Part shown: one piece after another, positions 27,052-34,527 of the stretch
Numbering within the stretch: the first letter of the stretch is position 1
How the letters are laid out: each line of letters starts with the position of its first letter
The notes under the pieces: model-generated
What the model was told of the DNA's origin: nothing
The model's database searches: none
What the model saw: only the letters and a program-made list of their open reading frames with translations
Translations under genes and position numbers: made by a program
Assembly: GCA_900322175.1 (NCBI GenBank)
Contig: ONYZ01000008.1
Span: 1 to 64,000, forward strand
DNA: 64,000 nt
Reading direction: 5' to 3'
Source of the DNA: an uncultured Prevotella sp.
Lineage (GTDB): Bacteria > Bacteroidota > Bacteroidia > Bacteroidales > Bacteroidaceae

Positions 27052-27345
27052 CTACATCATGTTGATTTTATCCACATAGATCGTCGTGGCCTGCATAGCC
27101 TCGCCAGTCTGCTGAGAGTTCCACTCACGCACCACCATCGAGCACTGTACCTTGTACAGATACTGAGGATCATACTTAGGACAGTTGACAGCCCTCTCAC
27201 CGGTAATCTCTCCGAGGAAAGTGTTCAAACCATCCGTCAACTTCAGGGTTACAGAATTGATAACCTTCTGGTCACCCGTCTTCTTGTCGAGGTACTGACG
27301 TGTCATCAGACCCGACTGATTCAGAATTCTTACTGTTGCTTCCAT
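27052..27345 (-). CDS. Hypothetical protein, possible OB-fold, DUF3987 operon
   Basis: A 97-aa protein with alternating beta-type segments: TVRILNQSGLMTRQYLDKKT, VINSVTLKLTDGLNTFLGEI, YLYKVQCSMVVREW and ATTIYVDKINMM. This pattern is compatible with a small OB fold of the single-strand-binding type, and the position next to a primase-like gene would fit that, but no family signature is decisive. It is followed after 1 nt by the 117-aa gene. Confidence 0.65.
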   Translation of the reverse strand: MEATVRILNQSGLMTRQYLDKKTGDQKVINSVTLKLTDGLNTFLGEITGERAVNCPKYDPQYLYKVQCSMVVREWNSQQTGEAMQATTIYVDKINMM

Positions 27346-27468
27346 TTTAAAATCAGTTTAGAAATTCTCACCTTATCCTTATTCTTCTTCCTTTTGATCT
27401 TCGATCGAGCCTGCTTTCGCTCGGCAAAGCTCAAACGAGTTTGGCTTTGCTCTCACTTAATCGCAGCC

Positions 27469-28095
27469 TTAATAATTCAACACGTAAGCCTCATTCTCAA
27501 CGTGGCCAAACATCGAGAGGTCGGATTTCTTCGCCTCCTTCTTCAACTTGTCACAGATTCTGAGGTCTTTGCTGAGGAACGAAATCCCAGCCGACGTTTC
27601 CAGCACCAAGAAATAGGTTCGAACCGTCCAGAACAACTCTTCGAGGGAATCGAAACCGTCAACATCGGCCAGCACCGAGCAGCAATAGTTCTTATCCTCT
27701 ATCCAGAAAGAATACTTGCCGGAGCGCTTGCTGGCCTTGCCGTTCTCAAACACCCTGACAACCAGTTCCAGCGGCTTGCTGTCCCACTTCACACCAATCT
27801 CCTGCATGTGCTTTACGGCAAATACGAGGTCGGCACCAAGTCCGTTGATGGGACATTCAGCCACCTTACCCAAAACCTTCGCCACCTGCTGCGGCTGGGC
27901 CGTCTCGCCCTCCATCGACAGGACAAAGAACCGCATACCTTCAAGATCTTCATCCTCCACATATTCATCCAGCGTCTTGGGTTCCTCACCCGGAGTGATG
28001 TTAACCCACTGTGCATGTCCGTAGTCATCAAGACCCGCAAACATACAACGATAAACCATCCCACAAAGGGAATCAAACAAAAAAGCTCTTGTCAT
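27469..28095 (-). CDS. Hypothetical protein, DUF3987 operon
   Basis: This 208-aa cytosolic protein has no signal or membrane segment. I do not recognise a family. It is acidic in the middle (DEYVEDEDLEGMRFFVLSM), contains LVFAVKHMQEIGVKWDSKPL and SGKYSFWIEDKNYCCSVLAD, and ends ENEAYVLNY. A 120-nt gap with palindromic sequence (AAACTCGTTTGAG near 27430) separates it from the next gene. A 503-codon frame on the plus strand across 27010-28521 is its shadow. Confidence 0.65.
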   Translation of the reverse strand: MTRAFLFDSLCGMVYRCMFAGLDDYGHAQWVNITPGEEPKTLDEYVEDEDLEGMRFFVLSMEGETAQPQQVAKVLGKVAECPINGLGADLVFAVKHMQEIGVKWDSKPLELVVRVFENGKASKRSGKYSFWIEDKNYCCSVLADVDGFDSLEELFWTVRTYFLVLETSAGISFLSKDLRICDKLKKEAKKSDLSMFGHVENEAYVLNY

Positions 28096-28134
28096 ACGTC
28101 TTTTAGTCTTTTTTTCCGTTTACCTTTTCCTTTA

Positions 28135-28343
28135 TCATGCGTTGTCCTTTTCCGTCCAAACCGGATAAACGATTTCTATCAATTCACCGGTCTGTTTGTA
28201 TCGGAAGCAACTGCGGTACTTCTCATACCCTCGCTCCTGATATTTCAGGGTGAGTCGCAACTCCCGATGTTTTCGGCAGGCTTCATCATGTTGCAGACAA
28301 ACTCTGAGTTCACCTGCATCGTCATTTTTTCTTTTGTAGTCAT
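28135..28343 (-). pseudogene. Possible small frameshifted gene at the head of the DUF3987 operon
   Basis: ATG 28343 with AGAAAGGA upstream starts MTTKEKMTMQVNSEFVCNMM. In the shifted frame the sequence LRLTLKYQERGYEKYRS and GELIEIVYPVWTEKDNA looks clearly protein-like and stops at 28135, just before the next gene. The shifted frame has no good start of its own. I infer a roughly 68-codon gene with one frameshift near the middle. The stretch 28344-28630 otherwise holds only the leader of this operon. Confidence 0.4.
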
Positions 28344-28632
28344 TGCAAAATCCTTTCTTATATTATTAATAATGTGTATTCGAAAAACCGCCGTGCTATC
28401 ACAGCAGGGCAGGGTCTGGCAGTCCGCTGACCGCCCAAGTCGTACATTAATCATTAACCCGAGTCGAAGTGAACTTCCGAGGAAGCCAACCTTCATCTCA
28501 CAAAAACAATTCAGAAAATGAAAGAAAAACAGAATCTTATCGAAGTGTAAGTTGTGTCAATATGTCAAACAACGCCGAAAATCTTCCTCCTGCGGAAATT
28601 TTCATTCTTCCACTCTTGGAAGATTTTCGATG

Positions 28633-28663
28633 CAAAGGTACATAAGCTGATAATCTGAGCAAA
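28633..28663 (-). promoter_or_regulatory. Promoter of the DUF3987 operon with overlapping repeats
   Basis: On the minus strand TTTG (28660-28663) and TACCTTTG (28633-28640) have a 19-bp spacer. The region carries a 10-bp direct repeat, TAATCTGAGC/AAATCTGAGC (28651-28670), and an inverted copy, TCTCAGATTA (near 28676). A further CTCAGATTA lies near 28778, so a repressor operator is plausible. Confidence 0.7.
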
Positions 28664-28732
28664 TCTGAGCGAAAAATCTCAGATTATTTTTAGACACAAG
28701 ACATAACACGCTGAAAAACAGTACAAAACAAA

Positions 28733-28768
28733 AAGTGCCCGACTCTCAAAATCGAGAATCGAGCACTT
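28733..28768 (-). terminator. Terminator of the ATPase-nuclease pair
   Basis: AAGTGCCCGACTCT (28733-28746) and AGAATCGAGCACTT (28755-28768) form a stem with two mismatches. On the minus strand it is followed by TTTTTG. It lies 27 bp after the stop of the 197-aa gene. Confidence 0.65.
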
Positions 28769-28794
28769 GTAAATATCGCTCAGATTATGTCAGA

Positions 28795-29388
28795 TTACTT
28801 TTCTGGCTTTTCCCAATGGGTCTTTTCCGAGAAAAACAAACCGATATTGTTGTTTTCGTCAGCAAAACTAATCTGATACTCCTGCTTGATAGCCCTACTT
28901 TTCGGGAAACGCTGTGACACCACCACATGACAACTCAATGTCACGGCATCTTCAAACTGGATGTCAACCTTCTGTAATCTATCTTTAAAAACATGGATGG
29001 TTTCCTTTAACTGACTGGTAGCCTTATCAAATGTCTCACGCACCTGTTCGCTACTGTTCCCATAAGCATTCGTCTTAAACTCAACGAAACAGAATTGTTT
29101 GTCATCAAACAAGGCACAATCACATATACCACCTACGTGTTCCTTTATCAGTTTGTTGTCTATCGAGAGTAAGACTATCTGCCTATTGTTTTCATTAATC
29201 ACCATCAATGCTTTCTGTTCATCGTCAGGATTGTTAGTGAATCGTGAAAACTTCTCTTCATCATCGTCAATCACCATCAGTTCACTATCCATCCTCACCG
29301 TCCAACACTCATGGAACGACTTGTATGTCTCCGTAGCGAAAGCCTCGTCCAGTTTGATCCTGTCGATAGCCTGTTGATTTACTGCCAT
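28795..29388 (-). CDS. Small PD-(D/E)XK-like protein paired with an ATPase
   Basis: I do not recognise this 197-aa cytosolic protein by name. Residues 86-107 read GGICDCALFDDKQFCFVEFK plus TN, which fits a PD-(D/E)XK nuclease core with Asp 90, Glu 103 and Lys 105 between beta strands. A following helix (SEQVRETFDKATSQLKETI) fits as well. It starts 6 nt after the end of the ATPase gene, so the two form one transcription unit. This arrangement (ATPase sensor plus small nuclease effector) resembles two-gene phage-defence systems. The nuclease call rests on the motif and needs structural support. Confidence 0.6.
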   Translation of the reverse strand: MAVNQQAIDRIKLDEAFATETYKSFHECWTVRMDSELMVIDDDEEKFSRFTNNPDDEQKALMVINENNRQIVLLSIDNKLIKEHVGGICDCALFDDKQFCFVEFKTNAYGNSSEQVRETFDKATSQLKETIHVFKDRLQKVDIQFEDAVTLSCHVVVSQRFPKSRAIKQEYQISFADENNNIGLFFSEKTHWEKPEK

Positions 29389-29394
29389 AGCCAG

Positions 29395-30561
29395 CTACTT
29401 CTTCTTGTTAACCTGACGATAGAGATCATAGAGGCGGTCAAAGTCATCGCCAATCACCTCTGATACAGAATCCAATTCATTTACCGACACCAGTCCCGTC
29501 TTCTCTGAAATCAGACTCTTGCAATATACCTCGCCATTGGGGTCAAGTGCAAATACCGACACGTCATCGGGATTTACGGTATAGCCTGGTACGATGATTT
29601 TCTCAGCCTCTTCACGAACCTCATCAATGTGGTGAAGTTTATATGCTAGCATCAAGACATTAAGACTCGAAAGCAAGTAGGGGCTATGAGTGGTGATAAT
29701 AAACTGTCTGCGCTGACTCGGATGCCAAAGTCTTGATGTTACAAAGCCCAGCATCTCAAACTGATTCTGTGGGAACAAGTTCTGCTCTGGCTCTTCTATA
29801 ACAAACGAATTAAAACTATCTGTCTTCAATGCATAGTCTATCACCATCAACATAGGTATAGCGGACTGTAATCCCGATGAACATGCACTCAACGGGAGGT
29901 CCTTATCCTTGCCAACCAGTTCTATACGTTCCTTGCCGTTCTTCTTTACAAATTTGACGTTAAAGAACGGTATATTATAGCTTGGATATTCCTTCTTGGC
30001 CCTTTCAAACATACTCATGTATTCCATCAGCGGTTTGGATAAAGGCACCTGCGCCGTTAGCATCGAAGCCAACGATTCCGACAGGTTTCCAACTAGATTA
30101 CGTTCCGCCAGAATATAGAGTACAGCGCGAGCATAAGACTCTAACTCTTTCGCCTGTGTTTCATCAACAGCAGCATCCAGGCCACTTCCATAGCGCTTAT
30201 TCAGATACAAGAAGTATTTCTTGATATCATCTGCACTTATATCGTCAGACACTATGCTGAATGCCCCGTTTTCATATTTGATGGAAAATCCAGTCATAGA
30301 ATAACTTATGAAGGTATCATCCATGAAATACTCGTTAATGCCAAAGTCATAGAAAGGCTTCTTGACATCCTCCGCATCTGCATTCTCCAACATCAGCAGC
30401 CACCAATTGTAGTCTCTGCATATCGTCAACAGTTTCGACAAAGTACTCTTACCGCTGCCTTGATCACCAATAAACAACGTCAGCCTACGAAACTCAATGT
30501 CCAAATTCGTTATCGGACCAAAATTTCGGACTATAAGTCTTTCGCTATACATTCCTGCCAT
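29395..30561 (-). CDS. ABC/OLD-like AAA ATPase, candidate defence sensor
   Basis: This 388-aa P-loop ATPase of the SMC/OLD/AAA_15 type has a Walker A at about 32-40 (IGDQGSGKSTL), a signature-like SACSSGLQSAIPM, a Walker B (FVIEEPEQNLFP), and an H-loop (QFIITTHSPYLLSSLN). An ATG at 30561 is chosen because the in-frame TTG at 30588 lies within the predicted -7 promoter element. ATPases of this shape pair with nucleases or TOPRIM proteins in OLD, PARIS and related defence systems. No TOPRIM domain is present here; the nuclease-like partner is the next gene. Confidence 0.8.
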   Translation of the reverse strand: MAGMYSERLIVRNFGPITNLDIEFRRLTLFIGDQGSGKSTLSKLLTICRDYNWWLLMLENADAEDVKKPFYDFGINEYFMDDTFISYSMTGFSIKYENGAFSIVSDDISADDIKKYFLYLNKRYGSGLDAAVDETQAKELESYARAVLYILAERNLVGNLSESLASMLTAQVPLSKPLMEYMSMFERAKKEYPSYNIPFFNVKFVKKNGKERIELVGKDKDLPLSACSSGLQSAIPMLMVIDYALKTDSFNSFVIEEPEQNLFPQNQFEMLGFVTSRLWHPSQRRQFIITTHSPYLLSSLNVLMLAYKLHHIDEVREEAEKIIVPGYTVNPDDVSVFALDPNGEVYCKSLISEKTGLVSVNELDSVSEVIGDDFDRLYDLYRQVNKKK

Positions 30562-30585
30562 ATCTGTATTTCTTTTATTTTTGTG

Positions 30586-30593
30586 CAAAATTA
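30586..30593 (-). promoter_or_regulatory. -7 element of the ATPase-nuclease pair
   Basis: The minus strand reads TAATTTTG 24 bp before ATG 30561. It overlaps the in-frame TTG that would otherwise lengthen the ATPase. It suggests independent expression from the restriction operon upstream. Confidence 0.5.
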
Positions 30594-30632
30594 CTAATTT
30601 CTCTTTTATTATCTACTGTCTGTTGTCCTTTT

Positions 30633-31283
30633 TTACGCTTTTTTATCCAACTTAGGAACGTAAGCGTCCAATAATGGTATGATACTCTCAAAGTCTGGAG
30701 TCATCAAGCCCTTGTTGGGTCGCCCCTTATCTATATTGGTATATCCCTTGTCGTCACCAAAGAAATCCTTGTTCAGGGCCGGCGAGCCTTTCTGCCTGAA
30801 CAGCTTCTTGTCATCCAGATAGCCCACAATATTTTGCCACACAATTTTTACTCGGTCACCCCGTCCGCTTTCCAACAAGCGCCACAGAATTTCCGAATGT
30901 TCTGTCTCCTTAACTGATAGTGGAGTCTCGCCCTGCCCCAGAACTATCTTTAGCATTGCCTTTACATCCTCTGATGTAATACCATTCACCCAATCGCCCT
31001 TGTCAGCTAAATTCAGTAATTGATCAAGGATAGACTGCCTTGGTGTAGATAACATTACTTCGTAGTCATTCGCACTGCCAATAGAAGGCTCGCATTTGTT
31101 TTTTTCATTATCATCGGTATCCAGCTCTTTCAAAGCCTTATTTATTTCTCCATTTACATCCATCACCTGCATATTCATGTCTTTATCAAACTGGGCATGA
31201 AAATGCTCTACGTATGCTATCTGCGCTCCTACTTTATCGTGGAAGTGGATTTCAAATTTGGGCATATCTTTTTTATCCTTCAT
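30633..31283 (-). CDS. Hypothetical protein, last gene of the restriction operon
   Basis: A 216-aa cytosolic protein I do not recognise. It starts MPKFEIHFHDKVGAQIAYVE after a short basic lead, has an acidic centre (around residue 55), a helical middle (SILDQLLNLADKGDWVNGIT), and ends PDFESIIPLLDAYVPKLDKK. It overlaps the 205-aa gene upstream by 11 nt and therefore belongs to the same operon as the type III Res and Mod genes. The tight coupling suggests a shared function with the 205-aa protein. Confidence 0.65.
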   Translation of the reverse strand: MKDKKDMPKFEIHFHDKVGAQIAYVEHFHAQFDKDMNMQVMDVNGEINKALKELDTDDNEKNKCEPSIGSANDYEVMLSTPRQSILDQLLNLADKGDWVNGITSEDVKAMLKIVLGQGETPLSVKETEHSEILWRLLESGRGDRVKIVWQNIVGYLDDKKLFRQKGSPALNKDFFGDDKGYTNIDKGRPNKGLMTPDFESIIPLLDAYVPKLDKKA

Positions 31284-31890
31284 ACTGCTGCAATAATAAT
31301 TTCATGTCAAATTCGGCACCAGGTGCAACCACACCGACTTTGTTTTGGAAGTTAATAACAAAAACATTGGGGTTCGCTATGTATTCTTCAAGTATCTTGA
31401 AATGCTTGATAAACTTGTCAGAACCTCTGTATATTCTACCTAAAACTAGCTCAACATTTCTGGCTACATCTGGACCAAGTTTGATAGATTGGCCTACTAT
31501 TTTTGTGATTAGTTCTGTTTCTTTTGTTTCGTCACCATCTTTCTTAGCCGCCTCCAACTGAGTCATCAACTCCGTTATCTGCTTATCCTTCACATCATTC
31601 TCTTTCGTCAGGCGTTCTATCTCCCTGTAGGGCGAATAGACACCATTCTCTATCATCTTGCGAATCAGCAGCAATTTACTCTCAATCTCAGCCTCATGGA
31701 TGTGCTTTTGGGTGTCGTTCTTCAAGGCGCTTAGTATCATGTCGCAGACTGACAACTTATCCTGCCTGTTGTTCTGCATATCAATGAAAGCATCGATAGA
31801 AGCCTCATTGAAATCGTGAGTCATACGCTTCCAATTCAGCTTTGATGCTTTCTCTGAGGTCATGTAATAAAGAGCCTTGGCAATAATCAT
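31273..31890 (-). CDS. Hypothetical coiled-coil protein in the restriction operon
   Basis: A 205-aa protein without a recognised family. The middle (residues about 80-125) is a clear coiled coil (YREIERLTKENDVKDKQITE and following). N-terminal helices and a C-terminal segment with FKILEEYIANPNVFVINFQN flank it. It lies 6 nt after the Res gene and overlaps the 216-aa gene by 11 nt. A structural or regulatory partner of the restriction complex is conceivable, but nothing in the sequence proves it. Confidence 0.65.
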   Translation of the reverse strand: MIIAKALYYMTSEKASKLNWKRMTHDFNEASIDAFIDMQNNRQDKLSVCDMILSALKNDTQKHIHEAEIESKLLLIRKMIENGVYSPYREIERLTKENDVKDKQITELMTQLEAAKKDGDETKETELITKIVGQSIKLGPDVARNVELVLGRIYRGSDKFIKHFKILEEYIANPNVFVINFQNKVGVVAPGAEFDMKLLLQQYEG

Positions 31891-31896
31891 ATGAGC

Positions 31897-34515
31897 TTAT
31901 TTAAAAAGACGGATTTGTTCAATGAGTTCAGCTACACTCACAGCATTATCAGCACCATACTCTGCCTGATACACCATATAGTAATGGAACTTACCTCCAT
32001 TCCTATTGGCATGTTCCTCCCACATTCTGCCCAGTTCTGCCTTACGATTGCTATCTTCATTTAAAAGATGCTTCCCTTTGGTTTCTATCAACAATACATC
32101 TCCACTCTTCAACACAACAATAAAATCTGGCTGATGCCGTATGAATCCATTGATGGTAAAGGTGTCGCGTTTGTTCTGAGTGTTACGATGCCAGAATAAC
32201 ACATTATCTTCTTCAGCGATTCTTGCTATGATACCCTCTTCAAAGGTACTGGCATGTTCTTCTGCTATATAAAGACTCTTGTCAACGCTATCCCAGATTG
32301 ATGCGACATTCTGCTCCAAAGGAAATTCCCAGTAGCAGTTCATCTGCACATGGTGGGCTGATAGCCATCTCTTTAGTTGCTCAAATCTGTAAATCTCCAG
32401 CAGGTCATCTATCTTCTCTTTGAAGACTTCTGCAGTTTTCTTGGCGGTAAGATAGAAATCAGATAATTGCTCGCCATTATATTTAGCCAAAGCACGCTTT
32501 ACATACTCGACAAGATCATTTCGTTGGATGCTGTTGTAGCGCAGTTTCTCTACAATTATTTCTGTAAGTTGTGTTCGCTTCATTTCAGGAGAGAAAGAAG
32601 CAAACGTTTGACGAAGACTATTCAGCACAGATTCGTTTACAGTTGTACGTTTTGGTGTGTACTGTCCGTCGCCACTATCTTTTAAGTCAATACTGACAAC
32701 TCCAGACTGCGAATCAATCAGCGACACCTTGGAGTCTTGCTCTAAAAGATTGAAACCCTTGTTCAGCTTCTCTTCTGTCAAAAGGATATGAGGCTCTGGC
32801 ATCAAGTCATTAATATTCTTATTCTCAATAGAGAACAATGGGATGCGAATGGCCTTTGCAACTTCACTCACATCTTGGCGCATGGGATAGGTATTAATCA
32901 TAGACTTTAAATCGTTGTTCCCTGTCTGCTGGTTTGTTTCCTCATTATATTGCTCTCCTTGCTGGATAGCAATCTCCTCGAAAGTACCATCTGCAACAGA
33001 TGCAGCAGCAAGTCGTGCTGCAACACCCTCAGATGTGGTGTTTAAAGCTTCCCCAACGTTTCCAAATAAAGAAGGTTCTGGCACAGATGGATCTGGCTTA
33101 GGGTCTTCTGTCTTAACTTTAGGTTGCTCCGTTTTAGCCAATCTATAATCACGGCGGCTGAAACCAGATTTCTGTAGAGAGCGGATGACTGCTTCTGCTG
33201 CATCATGAAAATCCTGTTTGGAAGTAAGCACATAACTTTCGTTCAATAGTGGGTCACTACTTCGACGTGCATTAGGCTGTCTTAGGATTCTTCCCAACAC
33301 TTGCTCAACATCGATGGGAGATGTTCGATTAAACAAAGCTGCCAGTATATAGGCAAACGGGCAATCCCAACCTTCTTTCAGCGCATTAACAGTGATAATA
33401 TAACGTACAGGACAATCTGAAGCCAACAAATCTATATTCTTAAGTTCGTTCAATGGATCTGCCAATTTATATTTAATTTGATCTCTTGGAATATTATTGT
33501 CCAGCAATGTCTGCATTACGAGTTCATAGTTGGCATTCTCCTGGCCAGTACGGGGTTCCACTTGCAGTAACACTATTGGGCGGATATAATGGCCATTATT
33601 CTGTTTTTGTGCCTGTATAGCGTGACGTTCAAGGGTTTTCTGCCATAATATAGCATTGGCTATCACATCATCAACGGTCTCCATGTTATAGAGCACAACA
33701 GGCAATTTAACCATCGATTCCTTTTTCAACTTTCCTGCATCCACAAAGCTTACAATGTTGGCATCTGGTTTGGGAGTAGCAGTCAGGTTCAGTATGAACG
33801 ACGGATTCAACAGACGAAGCATTTCTGTTCGCATATCTGATCCAAAGTTATGGCTTTCGTCTACCACGCAAATAGGACGTTGCCAAGCCAACCATTGAAT
33901 AAGGCTCAGTTCATCGGCCCCATCTATACGCTGTTCTGTGCTATAGTGGTAGTGTCCATCCCATTGTGCAAAGAATGCATTTTGTCGCCAAGAAAGCAAA
34001 TCGTCTCGTTCTTTTGTGGCAAAGCTTTGAGCCGATAACACTAAAATGGTCAACTGATCTTCTACATCCATTGGTGTAAGTCCTGTTCCCATTAGAGCTT
34101 CATCCTTGCCTTCTACCATCACAGTACGCCCAGAACCTTGAAGTGCTTCATAATACGGATGGCCTGGTGTTTGAAGATTGCGTAATGTCTGTTCTCGTAT
34201 AGAGTCGCTAGGTACGAACCATGCAACTACACGAGGCTGTTCTTGGGGCAGGTAGTCGAATATGAGAGGCAGAGCGTTGGCCGCGATATAAGTCTTACCA
34301 CCAGCCGTAGGCACTTTCAGCGTTACGTTGGGAATGCCTGGTGCTAACGAATTGTTGTAAGCATGCAACAGGTCGTTGTTCTTCGTATGTGGATCTATGC
34401 TCCTGTCGAGCCAGTGCTGACGGAAAGCCTCTCGCAAATCATTCGACTTGCGCAGATGCTCCAGATAATTCTTCAGGTCTGCCAGCACTTCTTTCTGATA
34501 GGTCTTTAGCTTCAT
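31897..34515 (-). CDS. Type III restriction-like helicase-nuclease (Res)
   Basis: This 872-aa SF2 helicase has a C-terminal nuclease. Walker A PTAGGKT is at 69-75, the DESH box at 219-222, NLTATPKPD near 245, and motif VI VEQVLGRILRQPNARR near 410. The C-terminal part carries PDFIVVLKSGDVLLIETKGK near 815-835, a PD-(D/E)XK nuclease core as in type III Res subunits. The Res subunit translocates or signals along DNA with ATP and cleaves when two unmodified sites are met. It follows mod by 12 nt. A long Gln/Pro-containing linker (about 450-540) separates helicase and C-terminal parts. Confidence 0.92.
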   Translation of the reverse strand: MKLKTYQKEVLADLKNYLEHLRKSNDLREAFRQHWLDRSIDPHTKNNDLLHAYNNSLAPGIPNVTLKVPTAGGKTYIAANALPLIFDYLPQEQPRVVAWFVPSDSIREQTLRNLQTPGHPYYEALQGSGRTVMVEGKDEALMGTGLTPMDVEDQLTILVLSAQSFATKERDDLLSWRQNAFFAQWDGHYHYSTEQRIDGADELSLIQWLAWQRPICVVDESHNFGSDMRTEMLRLLNPSFILNLTATPKPDANIVSFVDAGKLKKESMVKLPVVLYNMETVDDVIANAILWQKTLERHAIQAQKQNNGHYIRPIVLLQVEPRTGQENANYELVMQTLLDNNIPRDQIKYKLADPLNELKNIDLLASDCPVRYIITVNALKEGWDCPFAYILAALFNRTSPIDVEQVLGRILRQPNARRSSDPLLNESYVLTSKQDFHDAAEAVIRSLQKSGFSRRDYRLAKTEQPKVKTEDPKPDPSVPEPSLFGNVGEALNTTSEGVAARLAAASVADGTFEEIAIQQGEQYNEETNQQTGNNDLKSMINTYPMRQDVSEVAKAIRIPLFSIENKNINDLMPEPHILLTEEKLNKGFNLLEQDSKVSLIDSQSGVVSIDLKDSGDGQYTPKRTTVNESVLNSLRQTFASFSPEMKRTQLTEIIVEKLRYNSIQRNDLVEYVKRALAKYNGEQLSDFYLTAKKTAEVFKEKIDDLLEIYRFEQLKRWLSAHHVQMNCYWEFPLEQNVASIWDSVDKSLYIAEEHASTFEEGIIARIAEEDNVLFWHRNTQNKRDTFTINGFIRHQPDFIVVLKSGDVLLIETKGKHLLNEDSNRKAELGRMWEEHANRNGGKFHYYMVYQAEYGADNAVSVAELIEQIRLFK

Positions 34516-34527
34516 CTTTCGTTGTTT

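Noticed and set aside
27010..28521. A 503-codon open frame on the plus strand across the DUF3987 operon
   Set aside because: It is antisense to two clear leftward genes and the operon leader, starts without a promoter or ribosome-binding site, and shows no domain. The leftward genes have tight spacing and a consensus promoter.
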